This document shows positions 8,600 to 18,801 of a DNA stretch of 64,000 bases, piece after piece (within the stretch, counting starts at the first letter, position 1; the number at the start of each line of letters is the position of its first letter). The notes under the pieces were generated by a model. The model had not been told where the DNA came from. It did not search any database and saw only the letters and a program-made list of their open reading frames with translations. Source of the DNA: Myxococcota bacterium (GTDB lineage: Bacteria > Myxococcota_A > UBA9160 > UBA4427); assembly GCA_028278345.1 (NCBI GenBank), contig JANQEL010000106.1, positions 1 to 64,000 on the forward strand, given 5' to 3'. A program made the position numbers and the translations under genes.

Positions 8600-9007
8600 T
8601 CAGGCGTCGCTGCCGATGGCGTCGACGTAGAGGTCGGCGTCCTGATACAGGCGCAGGCGGTCGAAGCGTCCTTCGGGAAGCGCGGCGACGAGCAGCTTCT
8701 GGATCACGGCCGCGAGGTTTTCGGGCGTGGGGGGCACTTCCTTGAAGAACTCCGTGTCCGCATTGAGGTCGCGATGATCGAAGCGGCGCATCACTTCGCG
8801 CTCGAGGATGGCCTTCAGGTCGACGAGATTCATCACCATCCCGGTGCGCGGATCGGGCTCGCCCTTCACCGTCACCTCGAGGCGATAGTTGTGCCCGTGC
8901 TGCTCGGCCGCGAGGCCGAACACCTCGCGGTTCTCCGCCTCGGAGAGACCCGCCGCGCGGTAGCGCAGGGAGGCCGAGAACTCGATTGCCCGGGTGAGGT
9001 GAACCAA
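8600..9007 (-). CDS. Divergent PTPS/QueD paralogue lacking catalytic Cys and one zinc His
   Basis: A 135-residue COG0720 homologue, first gene of the pterin operon. It keeps the HGHNY pair (H37, H39) and the fold-defining E-V-T-V-K-G and DHRDLN stretches. At the first zinc-ligand position it has L14 (FSASLRY instead of FxAAH). The catalytic Cys position of the neighbour is replaced by Ala, and a Glu (E35) sits only two residues before HGH. It is therefore unlikely to do the standard reaction, and may be a partner subunit or a new activity. The start is TTG at 9007, with AGGG eight bases upstream. It shares clear similarity with the adjacent PTPS gene, so the pair is a tandem duplication followed by divergence. 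Confidence 0.82.
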   Translation of the reverse strand: MVHLTRAIEFSASLRYRAAGLSEAENREVFGLAAEQHGHNYRLEVTVKGEPDPRTGMVMNLVDLKAILEREVMRRFDHRDLNADTEFFKEVPPTPENLAAVIQKLLVAALPEGRFDRLRLYQDADLYVDAIGSDA

Positions 9008-9146
9008 CGTGTAAACCCTTGATTTTCAAAGGGGTTGAGAAGGCGCAAGGGTGCCAACGGGCGATTCTCGCGTCAAGCTACGCGAGCAGCGCGTTGGCGG
9101 GCGGTCCGCGAACGCCAGCCGGATTCCCATCGGAGAGACTCTCGCC

Positions 9147-10403
9147 ATGGCGACCCACAGCAAGTCGACGCCCCGAACTCTCGACCGCCGCTCCTTCCTG
9201 CGGAAGACGCGCGACACCGCCATGGGGATCGCCGCACTCGGCGCGGCCGACCCGGTCTCCGCGGCGGTCGGCGCCAAACCCGAGATCCGTCGCTACCGCA
9301 CGCTGGGCAAGACGGGCCTCGAAATCTCCGACATCGGTTTCGGTTCGGCGGGCTGCCGGAGCGCCGACCTGGTGCGTCACTGCTACGACGCCGGCGTCAA
9401 CTACTTCGACACGGCCGAGATGTATCGCACCGAAGGATGGATGAGGGGCGACTACGTCGAGAACGTGTTGGGCCAGGCGCTTCACGACAAGCGCGACAAG
9501 GTCGTCATCGCCACCAAGTACGCCACCCAGGCCAACCACGATCGCGCCCACATCATGAAGGAGCTCGAAGCCAGCCTACGGCGCCTGCGCACCGACTACG
9601 TCGACGTCTTCTTCAACCACGCGGTGAACGATGTCGATCGCATGGCCAACCCCGAGTGGCACGAGTTCGTCCGCCTGGCCAAGAAGCAGGGGAAGATCCG
9701 CTTCGCCGGGATGTCGGGGCACGGCGGTCGGCTGCGCGAGTGCCTCGACTACGTGCTCGATCGCGACCTCGCCGACGTGATCCTGTGCGCCCACAACTTC
9801 GGCTCCGACCCCGCCTTCTACGAACGCCTCACGAAGAGCTTCGACATGGTGGCGAACCAGCAGGGACTCCCGGAGCGGCTCGCGAAAGCGCGCGCCAAGG
9901 GGGTCGGCGTCATCGCGATGAAGACCCAGATGGGCGCGAAGCTGAACGATCTCTCCGTCTACCAGAAGGACGGCGCCGACTTCGCGCGCGCGGCCCTGCG
10001 CTGGGTGTTCTCCGACCCGAGCGTCGACGCCGCGATCGTGTCGATGCGGAACAAGTCGATCGCCGACAACTACATGGCCTGCTCGGGGGACGAACAGTTC
10101 GCTCGACGCGACTTCGAAGTGCTCGAGAGGTACGTGGCGAGGACGAGCACCGAATACTGCCGACCCGGCTGCGATGCCTGCCACGAGAGCTGTCCGCACG
10201 ATGTGCCGATCGCCGACGTGCTGCGACAGCGCATGTACGAGGAGCGCTACGGCAACCCGCGCATGGCACGCCAGGGCTATGCGCGTCTGGGGGCTGCGGC
10301 CTCCGCGTGCACGACCTGCACCGAGCAGAGTTGCCTGGGCAATTGCCCCTACGACCTCGACATCCCGAAGCTCACGCGCGACACCGCACGCCAACTAGCC
10401 TGA
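9147..10403 (+). CDS. Tat-exported aldo/keto reductase with C-terminal Fe-S cysteine clusters
   Basis: A 418-residue protein. Residues 14-20 (RRSFLRK) form a twin-arginine motif followed by a short hydrophobic stretch, so it is probably exported folded. The barrel begins near residue 47 (RTLGKTGLEISDIGFG). The aldo/keto reductase tetrad is visible as Asp and Tyr in NYFDTAEMY, Lys in ATKY and His in FFNHAV. The last ~80 residues contain two cysteine groups (CRPGCDACHESCP and CTTCTEQSCLGNCP) that resemble ferredoxin-type 4Fe-4S ligands. The start is ATG at 9147 with GGAGA upstream; a longer reading to 9051 would bury the Tat motif. Such fusions occur in many environmental bacteria; the substrate is unknown. 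Confidence 0.88.
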   Translation: MATHSKSTPRTLDRRSFLRKTRDTAMGIAALGAADPVSAAVGAKPEIRRYRTLGKTGLEISDIGFGSAGCRSADLVRHCYDAGVNYFDTAEMYRTEGWMRGDYVENVLGQALHDKRDKVVIATKYATQANHDRAHIMKELEASLRRLRTDYVDVFFNHAVNDVDRMANPEWHEFVRLAKKQGKIRFAGMSGHGGRLRECLDYVLDRDLADVILCAHNFGSDPAFYERLTKSFDMVANQQGLPERLAKARAKGVGVIAMKTQMGAKLNDLSVYQKDGADFARAALRWVFSDPSVDAAIVSMRNKSIADNYMACSGDEQFARRDFEVLERYVARTSTEYCRPGCDACHESCPHDVPIADVLRQRMYEERYGNPRMARQGYARLGAAASACTTCTEQSCLGNCPYDLDIPKLTRDTARQLA

Positions 10404-10407
10404 ACCG

Positions 10408-10432
10408 AAAAGCGCCCGCGGCCCGAGGGCGC
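10408..10432 (-). terminator. Rho-independent terminator of lexA
   Basis: GCGCCC (10412-10417) pairs with GGGCGC (10427-10432). Read on the minus strand the stem is followed by TTTT (complement of 10408-10411). It lies between the convergent reductase and lexA genes. Confidence 0.7.
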
Positions 10433-10452
10433 ACGGCGCCCGCTGGTAAGAG

Positions 10453-11064
10453 TCAGAACGAGCGCATCAGCCCGCGCACGATCCCGCGGATCTGTACGCG
10501 TTCGGCTTCGACCTCGATCGGCTCCATCGTCTGGTTCGCCGGGACGAGCTTCACCTTGCCGCCATCGCGGTAGAAGCGTTTGAGGGTCGCGTCGCTTCCG
10601 TCGACGAGCGCCACGACCGTCTGGCCGTTGCGCGCCTGCTCGCGCTTCTCGACGACGACGAGATCGCCGTTGCAGATCTGGTCCTCGATCATCGAATCGC
10701 CGCGCACCCGCAGCACGAAACTCTCGCCGGGACGCCCCGCCATCTCGCTCGGCACCGAAACGGTTTCGTTGTCTTCGATGGCTTCGATTGGCAGGCCCGC
10801 CGCCACCGTGCCGACCAACGGAAGCGAGGTGATGCCCGCATCGTCGGCGCCTTCCTGCGGCACCGGCTCGAGGGAGCGCGAGCGGTTCCACGCCTTCCGC
10901 AGCATCCCCTTCTCGACGAGGTGCTGGACGTGCCGGTGGACCGTCGCCACCGAAGAGAGGCCGAAGTGGGCCGCGATCTCCTCGAGGCTCGGCGAATAGC
11001 CTTCCTCTTCTACGAAGCTGCTGATGTAGTCGAAGATCTCGCGCTGTCGTCGGGTCAACGCCAT
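10453..11064 (-). CDS. lexA: LexA repressor
   Basis: SOS repressor of 203 residues. The N-terminal winged helix-turn-helix (about 1-65) has the expected LTRRQREIFDYI start and a recognition segment near SVATVHRHV. The peptidase S24 domain has the Ala-Gly autocleavage bond (VGTVAAGLP, A89-G90), the nucleophile Ser124 in GDSM and Lys162 in ATLKRF. The ATG at 11064 is preferred over a GTG six bases upstream because AGGGGGG sits five bases before it. A terminator follows and a promoter with a candidate operator precedes it, as expected for an autoregulated single gene. Confidence 0.96.
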   Translation of the reverse strand: MALTRRQREIFDYISSFVEEEGYSPSLEEIAAHFGLSSVATVHRHVQHLVEKGMLRKAWNRSRSLEPVPQEGADDAGITSLPLVGTVAAGLPIEAIEDNETVSVPSEMAGRPGESFVLRVRGDSMIEDQICNGDLVVVEKREQARNGQTVVALVDGSDATLKRFYRDGGKVKLVPANQTMEPIEVEAERVQIRGIVRGLMRSF

Positions 11065-11087
11065 CGCCACCCCCCTTTCGCTTCAGA

Positions 11088-11126
11088 TTCGCGTGCGAGA
11101 GTTCACGAAAGGAAGGCGAAAGTCAA
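11088..11126 (-). promoter_or_regulatory. Candidate lexA promoter with overlapping imperfect palindrome
   Basis: On the minus strand a TTGACT -35 (complement of 11121-11126) is followed after 17 bases by AACTCT (complement of 11098-11103). A partly symmetric stretch, TTCGTG...CGCGAA, covers 11088-11109 and overlaps the -10, where a LexA operator would act. It matches no known LexA box exactly, so the operator role is inference. Confidence 0.4.
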
Positions 11127-11135
11127 GCGTCGGGA

Positions 11136-11666
11136 TCAGGCCGCCAGTTTCTGGGAGGGCGAGGCGCGGTAGAAGCGGCGCAGCTCGGCCGCGAGGCCCC
11201 GGGTGTCGCGGCGCGGCGCGAAACGCTCGACGAGCTCGTGGCAGTAGCGCCGGGCGCGCAGGCGGGCCGCCTCGTAGCGGCCCTCGAGTTCGCGCGGAAG
11301 CCACGTCGCCGGCGCCCCCGCCTCGAAGCACGCGAAGTCCAACTCCCCGGAATCGTGGCAGAAAAACAGGAAGCGATCGATCTCGCCCTGGAGTTCGAGC
11401 AGCAGCGGCGAGACGGGGCGATCGCAGCGGGCGTGCCAGGCCAGGCAGATCAGATGGCTCGCCTCCTCGGCCAGGGTGAAGGGGTCGGCGAGGTCCTCGG
11501 GGTGGAGGAAGACGCCGAGCTGGAGCTCACCTTCCTCTTCGATGGCGAGAACGCCACTACGCGGAGCCGGCTCGGGGAGCAGCGAGCGCGCGAGCTCGGC
11601 CGACACCAGAAAATCGCCGCCGTCGAGTTCGAGACCCAGGGCGTAGAGTTCGCTCAGGAATCGCAT
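11136..11666 (-). CDS. Uncharacterised acidic protein upstream of lexA
   Basis: About 176 residues, not recognised. The readable features are an acidic, Leu/Ala-rich mostly helical protein with conserved-looking blocks [17 protein letters not shown] and [15 protein letters not shown], two tryptophans and several cysteines, and a basic Arg-rich C-terminus ([11 protein letters not shown]...). No signal peptide or membrane span is seen. The start is ATG at 11666 (a GTG directly before it is equally possible), with GGGAG upstream. The reading frame stays open to 12053, but that part overlaps the groES leader and CIRCE and has shadow-like composition. It could be DNA-damage related by position only. 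Confidence 0.6.
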   Translation of the reverse strand: MRFLSELYALGLELDGGDFLVSAELARSLLPEPAPRSGVLAIEEEGELQLGVFLHPEDLADPFTLAEEASHLICLAWHARCDRPVSPLLLELQGEIDRFLFFCHDSGELDFACFEAGAPATWLPRELEGRYEAARLRARRYCHELVERFAPRRDTRGLAAELRRFYRASPSQKLAA

Positions 11667-11863
11667 CACGCGGGTCAGCTCCCGGGCCGGATCGCATGTG
11701 CGCTGGGCCGGCCCAAGGGGTCGATCTTGCTGCACTTCTGCTGCTCCCGGTGCGTTCCCGGGGCTTATCGTCCGCCCGGCGATCGAGCTTGCGTCCGCGG
11801 CCGGCGCCTGCGCGACCCGGGTCAGCTGGACGACTTTTCTTCCTCCACGAGCCCCGGCCCCGC

Positions 11864-11891
11864 TTGACGCCCAGGGGCCCGGGAATAGGCT
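11864..11891 (+). promoter_or_regulatory. groESL promoter (sigma-70 type)
   Basis: TTGACG at 11864-11869, a 16-base spacer, then TAGGCT at 11886-11891. The expected transcription start falls just before the CIRCE palindrome at 11902, the usual geometry for HrcA-controlled promoters. Confidence 0.55.
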
Positions 11892-11901
11892 GGCGCGCCG
11901 G

Positions 11902-11928
11902 TTGGCACTCGGAGCTTTCGAGTGCCAA
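11902..11928 (+). promoter_or_regulatory. CIRCE element, HrcA operator
   Basis: TTGGCACTC, nine bases, GAGTGCCAA: both arms are perfectly complementary and match the CIRCE consensus (TTAGCACTC-N9-GAGTGCTAA) except for one compensated base pair. It lies in the groESL leader, about 150 bases before the groES ATG. HrcA is encoded at 59.7-60.8 kb of this window. Confidence 0.95.
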
Positions 11929-12079
11929 TGTCCCGGCCCCGTCGCCCGACTGGACCCCGGCGGCCGGCGGCGAGACCCGGCCTTCAGGCCCAAGAAAAGA
12001 CACATCTCCAAGACAGTCCAGACCCAATCCCAACCCAGGCGAAGCATTCGCAAAACCAGAGCAAAGGAAACACGAACTC

Positions 12080-14033
<1,954 letters not shown>

Positions 14034-14074
14034 TCGTCTCGCGCGCTAGCGCGATGTGACTTCAGGAAAGACGG

Positions 14075-14108
14075 AAGGCCCCGGAGCGAGTGCTTCGGGG
14101 CCTTCTTC
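14075..14108 (+). terminator. Rho-independent terminator of groESL
   Basis: AAGGCCCCG (14075-14083) pairs with CGGGGCCTT (14096-14104), followed by CTTC. It lies about 40 bases past the groEL stop. Confidence 0.8.
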
Positions 14109-14160
14109 GTGTTCACGAAAGATCGCGCGATTCTCGGTAATTCCAAGCGCCGACGTGGCT

Positions 14161-14634
14161 CTAAGAGCCGATTCCGAACAGGGTCTTCGAGAGAGCACCG
14201 ATCGTCATGACGATTCGATCTCGCGTCGAAGTGCATACGAATCGAAAACGGCTACTGAAGAAGGAGGAGTCCGATCTTTCGATGACGTCCCCGATATCAC
14301 ACCCACTGTCCGACGCGCTCGATTGCATATCCGCAACCAAAGCCCGACATGCCTCGGCATCCTCCTCCATCGTTCCCAGCGACGGCAGGCTCGTTTCAGG
14401 ATCCAGGGTGCCGTTGAGAACCCCACTGGTCGAGGAGACCGTGAGTCCGACTCGCCGCCCCTCGTATTCATCCACGGAACACGAACCCGATCCGATCAAC
14501 ACTTCGAGAGAACGATCCTTGTAGGACGAGGGGCCTTTCCACTTCGGGTTCGCAGACGTCGCGCTTGCCAGCGCGAGCGCAATCACCGCAACCCCGAGAC
14601 CGAGGCCAGCAAGATGGAACAGGTTTCGTTGCAT
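14161..14634 (-). CDS. Exported protein of unknown function
   Basis: A 157-residue protein. Residues 1-28 form a Sec signal peptide (MQRNLFHLAGLGLG then a hydrophobic core ending SATSA/NP). The mature part has six cysteines (in GSGSCSVD, EACRAL, DSGCDIG and RFVCTS among others) that could form disulfides, consistent with a periplasmic location. No family is recognised. The start is ATG at 14634, chosen for the strong GGGAG seven bases upstream; longer frames upstream lack one. It converges on groEL, past its terminator. Confidence 0.7.
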   Translation of the reverse strand: MQRNLFHLAGLGLGVAVIALALASATSANPKWKGPSSYKDRSLEVLIGSGSCSVDEYEGRRVGLTVSSTSGVLNGTLDPETSLPSLGTMEEDAEACRALVADMQSSASDSGCDIGDVIERSDSSFFSSRFRFVCTSTRDRIVMTIGALSKTLFGIGS

Positions 14635-15039
14635 GGTATTTCTCCCTGGTTGCATGTTTCGAACGACAAACACTGCCTGGTCTTTCGAGGCAAGATCATA
14701 CAAAGCCCACTCTGCGCCCAACCATTCGAACGAACCAACGGAGACTCAACAAAAAGCAGTGCTTCCTGATCTTGCCGGCGTGCGACAGCAAGTCACACCA
14801 TTCAGCGTCACTCGTCGGCCGCTGGGAATCGGCCACTGCGTTGGTTACGGGCCGGTCGCACAAATCAAGCATCCAAACGTTTGGCCGCTGCACGCAAACT
14901 GCACGCCTCGCAAGCCCCTGGCGCATTCGGGGCCCAGGCCGCTGTTGCGCGGCTGTCGCGCGGTGGTCTACACACGAATCGAAGTGGAGCCATCGTTCAC
15001 GCTCCACTCTGGATTTCGTAGACACGGGGACGAGTTTGC
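14635..15039. other. Gene-free stretch between divergent exported-protein genes
   Basis: About 400 bases without a convincing gene. It must hold the divergent promoters of the flanking exported-protein and lipoprotein genes. A 12-bp perfect palindrome CCAAACGTTTGG lies at 14873-14884 and could be an operator. Nothing else is recognisable. Confidence 0.4.
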
Positions 15040-15081
15040 ATGGATTCTGTGCCGTAGCGCCGGTGGCTGGTTGGTCTTCTC

Positions 15082-15552
15082 TTGTTGGGACCCGTCTCCT
15101 GCGGTGGCAGTGGCGGTGGCAGCGGCGACGATGACGACGAAGCCGGCACCGGAATCGATCTCGGGAGCCTCGATCTCACGGGACTCGATACCGCCGGTGA
15201 AGTCGCCGACAGGTTCGAACCGACTCTGGTGGTGGACAGCGTTCTTCCCATGATTGTTGGCGTGACCTGGTCGTTCGGCGTCGGGAGCGTCTTCACACTC
15301 ACGATCACCAACGGAGCCGTGTCGCAGGTCACCTTCATCACGGCCTCACCGTCGAACGTCAATAACGTGTACAGCTATCTGTTGAATTGCACGCTGACGC
15401 CGGCGCTCTGCACGGGCTTCACCCTCGACCTCGATGCCAAGTCCCTCGACCTGGACAACATGACGATTCCGATCGCCGCAGGAAGTGGACCGGGCCCGAC
15501 GAACGTCGCCACGGGAGACCTCGGAGCGGACGGGACCCTCTTCTGGGAATGA
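15082..15552 (+). CDS. Putative lipoprotein with in-frame TAG before its signal peptide
   Basis: The mature part (about 145 residues) starts at a lipobox-like GPVSC-GG followed by a Gly/Ser/Asp-rich linker (GSGGGSGDDDD). It then continues as a beta-rich, Thr/Asn-rich domain with one CTLTPALC cysteine pair; no family is recognised. In the same frame, an ATG at 15040 with a GGGGA site is interrupted by TAG at 15055-15057, right before codons for RRWLVGLLLLGPVSC, a perfect lipoprotein signal. Either translation starts at a non-ATG codon (CTG 15067 or TTG 15082), or the gene carries a nonsense mutation or sequencing error. TTG at 15082 is given as the conservative start. Confidence 0.55.
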   Translation: MLGPVSCGGSGGGSGDDDDEAGTGIDLGSLDLTGLDTAGEVADRFEPTLVVDSVLPMIVGVTWSFGVGSVFTLTITNGAVSQVTFITASPSNVNNVYSYLLNCTLTPALCTGFTLDLDAKSLDLDNMTIPIAAGSGPGPTNVATGDLGADGTLFWE

Positions 15553-15592
15553 TCCACTCGCTCAGTTCGTCATTCGACCCTCGACCGGCCCG

Positions 15593-16342
15593 CTAGACGT
15601 CGACCCAACGACCCGCAGGTTGTGTCGCGGGTTCCACGTAGCCCTCTTCGGGCCAACGCCAGCGCCGCCAGACTTCGGGGTCGGGGAGCAGAACGCTTTC
15701 CGGCAGTTCGCTTTCGCGCACGAAGATCGCGTTCGGGTGGTAGGGCTCGGTGTAGACCAGCACGTAGCCCTTGTCGGCTGCGAGCTTTTCGAACGCACCG
15801 AGGCTGGCTCCGTGATACCGCGGGTAGTCGTCACGGTCCCAGACATGGTCGGGGTCGTAGGCCATCGTCTTCGCGGTTTCGGGCTGGAAGAAGGGGTTGT
15901 ATTCGCCGATCACGACCCGCGGTGCGTAGCGTTCGAGCGCCTTCCAGACCCAGTAGTCGTTGCCGTCGATGTCGATCGAAAGCAGGTCGAAGTCGTGGGG
16001 AACGTCGTAGTGGTCGAACAGTGCTTCGACGTTGTCGGCCGTCACGAATTCGCGCCGCACAACGGTTCCGTCGGCACGATCGCTTCCCTCCATCAGCAGG
16101 CCCGTCCAGCCGTGGTGGAGCCGAAGGTTCGCGGTGTTGGAGAGGTGCACGCCGTCCCAGGCGCCGAACTCGACGAAACTGCGATGACGGACACCGATCC
16201 TTTCGAAGAGACGCAGCAACACGCCGTCTTCGCCGCCCTGGGAATAGACCTGCCGGGCGTGCGCTTCGAGGTCACGGCGCCATTCGCTCGCTTCGGGGAC
16301 GCGATCGAAATCGCCAGCCGGTACGGGGGTATCGGGTTTCAT
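15593..16342 (-). CDS. FkbM-like SAM-dependent methyltransferase-fold protein
   Basis: A 249-residue soluble protein. S-E/Q-x-G-E-D-G followed by F-V-E-F-G-A-W-D-G is motif I of a class I SAM-binding fold, and LLSIDIDGNDYWVW is the characteristic second acidic motif of this FkbM-related group. Such proteins often sit with polysaccharide or secondary-metabolite genes; here the neighbours give no such context. The start is ATG at 16342, with AGGAAG just upstream. A longer in-frame reading to 17440 would overlap two other good genes and is not used. It is divergent from the lipoprotein/heme operon, sharing a 96-base intergenic stretch. Confidence 0.8.
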   Translation of the reverse strand: MKPDTPVPAGDFDRVPEASEWRRDLEAHARQVYSQGGEDGVLLRLFERIGVRHRSFVEFGAWDGVHLSNTANLRLHHGWTGLLMEGSDRADGTVVRREFVTADNVEALFDHYDVPHDFDLLSIDIDGNDYWVWKALERYAPRVVIGEYNPFFQPETAKTMAYDPDHVWDRDDYPRYHGASLGAFEKLAADKGYVLVYTEPYHPNAIFVRESELPESVLLPDPEVWRRWRWPEEGYVEPATQPAGRWVDV

Positions 16343-16438
16343 CTTCTTCCTACGATGGACTTGCGAGCCCGGGAGTATAGGCGCACTCCGCGAGCGACAG
16401 CGATTCCGTGGACTGCGACGAACCGGTAACGTGCGCGC

Positions 16439-17002
16439 GTGAAGCGAATCGCATCGAACCTGCTTGGCGCCTTGTTGATCGCGCTCGTACTGGGCTGCGA
16501 CGAGGGACCGCCGCCGGGCCCCGCAGTACTGCCAGCGCCCGAATGGAACGCCGAACTCGAGCGGGAGGCGCAGACCCTCGCAGGGTTGCTCGCCGATCGG
16601 AAACCGGACGAGTCGACCGGGCTGACCGTACGACTCGCATTCGGCGGAACTGCCGACCTCGATCTCTACGTAACGGGCCCGTTCGAGGAGAGCGTTTACT
16701 ACGCCAACAGTCCGAGCGCGATCGGCGGTGCACTCCTGGAGGATCGCCGGTGCATCCACGACGCACCGCGAATCGAGACGACCCTCTTCGCCAGGCCCTT
16801 GCAGCCGGGCCGCTATCGAATCGGTGTCGACTACCCTCGCGCATGCGGCGAAGACAAAGCCCTGACTCCGTTTGCAATCGCAGTGGAGGCCCCTGGCGGC
16901 AAGACCGCATCGCGCGGGCTCGCACGTCACCAGGTATTCGAACCGATCGTGCTGGAGTTCGAGATCGCGGAGGGTGATACGTTCCGCACGACCCGGAGGT
17001 AG
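16439..17002 (+). CDS. DUF2135/YfaP-like lipoprotein
   Basis: A 187-residue lipoprotein: basic n-region, hydrophobic core and lipobox LVLGC put the lipidated Cys near residue 20. The mature domain has the pattern D-L-D-L-Y-V-x-G-P...YY-x-N...GG-x-L-x-D, then G-R-Y-R-I-G-V-D-Y, as seen in DUF2135/YfaP-type beta-sandwich domains. Two cysteines (DRRC, RAC) may pair. The start is GTG at 16439. It is the first gene of a tight three-gene operon: the next ATG follows after four bases. Its role may be assembly or substrate presentation for the heme proteins downstream, but this is inference. Confidence 0.72.
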   Translation: MKRIASNLLGALLIALVLGCDEGPPPGPAVLPAPEWNAELEREAQTLAGLLADRKPDESTGLTVRLAFGGTADLDLYVTGPFEESVYYANSPSAIGGALLEDRRCIHDAPRIETTLFARPLQPGRYRIGVDYPRACGEDKALTPFAIAVEAPGGKTASRGLARHQVFEPIVLEFEIAEGDTFRTTRR

Positions 17003-17006
17003 ACCG

Positions 17007-18800
17007 ATGAACCGCCAATTGGCCGGCGCGACCTGCGCTTCTCTGCTCCTCGCTCTGACACTGGCGACACCCGGTCTCGTCCGCGCAGCCGAGATCGCAG
17101 GTCGAGTCAGCGACTCCGACGGCACGCCCATCGTGGGCGCGCGAATCACCGCAGAGCGAGGGGATCCGGCTCGCAGCACGACGGTGTACAGCGACGAGGA
17201 GGGCCGATTCGCCGTACCGAACCTGGCTCCCGGTGACTGGCAGGTGCGAGTGCGTCGCATTGGCTGGCGCGATGGGATTCGCGACACCGCGGCTCCGAAT
17301 CTCGAGCTGGCGATCGCACTCGAACGCGAGACCGACCCGACCGCCCTGGCCGAGCAACTTCCCGCGAATCGCTGGTTCGCCCTCTTCCTCGAGCAGATCG
17401 ACGACTCGGCGCATCGCGAGCAGTTCGTGCGGCAATGCACCTACTGTCATCAGCAGGGAAACGAAGCCACGCGCGTACCGCGCGAAGACTGGCAGTGGGA
17501 GAAGGTGCTGGCGCTGATGGCGCGCATGGGAGGCGGGCTGTCGAGCGAGGTCGCGGCCCAGGTGCCGAGTTGGTTCGACGCTGCCTATGACCCGGCCCAC
17601 GCCATACCCCGCCTCACCGCCGGCATGGGCACTTCGCAGTTCGCCCCCGCACCGCCGGCCGAAGTCCGCCGAGCGGTGATCGACGAGTGGGTGCTCGGCG
17701 GTCGCGCGTCGATGCAACACGACCTGATGGTCCACCCGAGTGGGCACATCTATTCGGTCGACATGATGCAGGATGAGCTCTACCGCCTGGATCCGGACAC
17801 GGGTGAATCGAAGCGCTTCCCGATCCCTGCCGATGGACTTCCGTTGGGCGGGGTCTTCGCCACCAGCGGATCGCCCCTGGTTCCGAATGCGAACGCGCAC
17901 GTCGGCCCCCACTCGCTGCAGGTCGCACCGGACGGCTCGGTGTGGGTCACCCTGGCCCTGGGCAACCGACTCGGTCGCTTCGATCCGGCGACCGAGGAGT
18001 GGACGCTGCACGCCATGAGCGAAGGCTTCTATCCCCACACCCTGCGACTCGACTCGAAGGGGCGTATCTGGTTCACCATCGCGGGGTCGAATCACGTCGC
18101 GCGCTTCGACCCTTCGAGTGGGCAGTTCGAAACGATCCGTCTCCCGGCGGAGAATCTGCAGCAGGCCATCGCGCTGCGGTTGATGCCCTTCGTCATCTGG
18201 CTATCGGAGTACGTCGATCTCGATCCGGTGGGGGCGGGCGAAGGCGCCGGAGCCATGCCGGTTCCCTACGGCATCGACATCGCGCCCGACGGCGGCGTCT
18301 GGTTCAGCCAATTGAACGCCCATCGGATCGGTCGCATCGACCCGGACACCCTCGAAGTCGAGATCGTCGAAACCCCTTTCACGGCGCCGCGCAGGCTTCG
18401 CTTCGATTCGGGCGGCCGCCTCTGGATCCCCGGCTTTTCCTCCGGAGTCGTCTCGCGCTTCGACCCGAGCACGCGCACCTTCGAGAGTTGGGAGATCCCG
18501 ATCGAGCCGCGCGGAACGGAGACGCCCTATGCTCTGCACGTCGAGCGCTCGACAGACACGGTCTGGATCTGTGGGACCAACAGCGACACCTTGATCCGAT
18601 TCGATCCCCCAAGCGAAGAGTTCTTCGTCTATCCACTCCCCACCCGCGTCACCTACACGCGCGAAATCGATTTCGACGAGCAGGGACGCGTGTGGACCTC
18701 GAACTCCAACACGCCCACGTGGCAGATCGAGCGCGGGCAGCCACGCATCATCCGTCTCGACCCGAACCCGGGCGCCACCGCTCTGGCCGGGACGCATTGA
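17007..18800 (+). CDS. Exported CxxCH heme protein with Vgb-like beta-propeller
   Basis: A 597-residue exported protein. Signal peptide 1-28; a carboxypeptidase-regulatory-like (CarboxypepD_reg) domain about 29-105 with GTPIVGARITA...GRFAVPNLAPGDW; a c-type heme site C144-T-Y-C-H148; then from about residue 225 a seven-bladed propeller with repeated G-R-I/L-x-R-F/I-D-P and V/I-W-F/V-T/S units like virginiamycin B lyase (streptogramin lyase). CGGAGGT is the ribosome site for ATG 17007. The order 'heme, then Vgb propeller' followed directly by a small cytochrome c gene suggests an electron-transferring periplasmic enzyme, not an antibiotic lyase. Substrate unknown. Confidence 0.85.
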   Translation: MNRQLAGATCASLLLALTLATPGLVRAAEIAGRVSDSDGTPIVGARITAERGDPARSTTVYSDEEGRFAVPNLAPGDWQVRVRRIGWRDGIRDTAAPNLELAIALERETDPTALAEQLPANRWFALFLEQIDDSAHREQFVRQCTYCHQQGNEATRVPREDWQWEKVLALMARMGGGLSSEVAAQVPSWFDAAYDPAHAIPRLTAGMGTSQFAPAPPAEVRRAVIDEWVLGGRASMQHDLMVHPSGHIYSVDMMQDELYRLDPDTGESKRFPIPADGLPLGGVFATSGSPLVPNANAHVGPHSLQVAPDGSVWVTLALGNRLGRFDPATEEWTLHAMSEGFYPHTLRLDSKGRIWFTIAGSNHVARFDPSSGQFETIRLPAENLQQAIALRLMPFVIWLSEYVDLDPVGAGEGAGAMPVPYGIDIAPDGGVWFSQLNAHRIGRIDPDTLEVEIVETPFTAPRRLRFDSGGRLWIPGFSSGVVSRFDPSTRTFESWEIPIEPRGTETPYALHVERSTDTVWICGTNSDTLIRFDPPSEEFFVYPLPTRVTYTREIDFDEQGRVWTSNSNTPTWQIERGQPRIIRLDPNPGATALAGTH

Positions 18801-18801
18801 G

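Noticed and set aside
11667-12053. N-terminal extension of the gene upstream of lexA
   Set aside because: It would cover the groESL promoter and CIRCE element and has Arg/Pro/Gly-rich shadow composition.
15593-17440. A 615-residue reading of the methyltransferase-like gene
   Set aside because: The part beyond 16342 overlaps the lipoprotein and propeller genes, which have signal peptides, heme motif and ribosome sites; the true N-terminus at 16342 has its own ribosome site.
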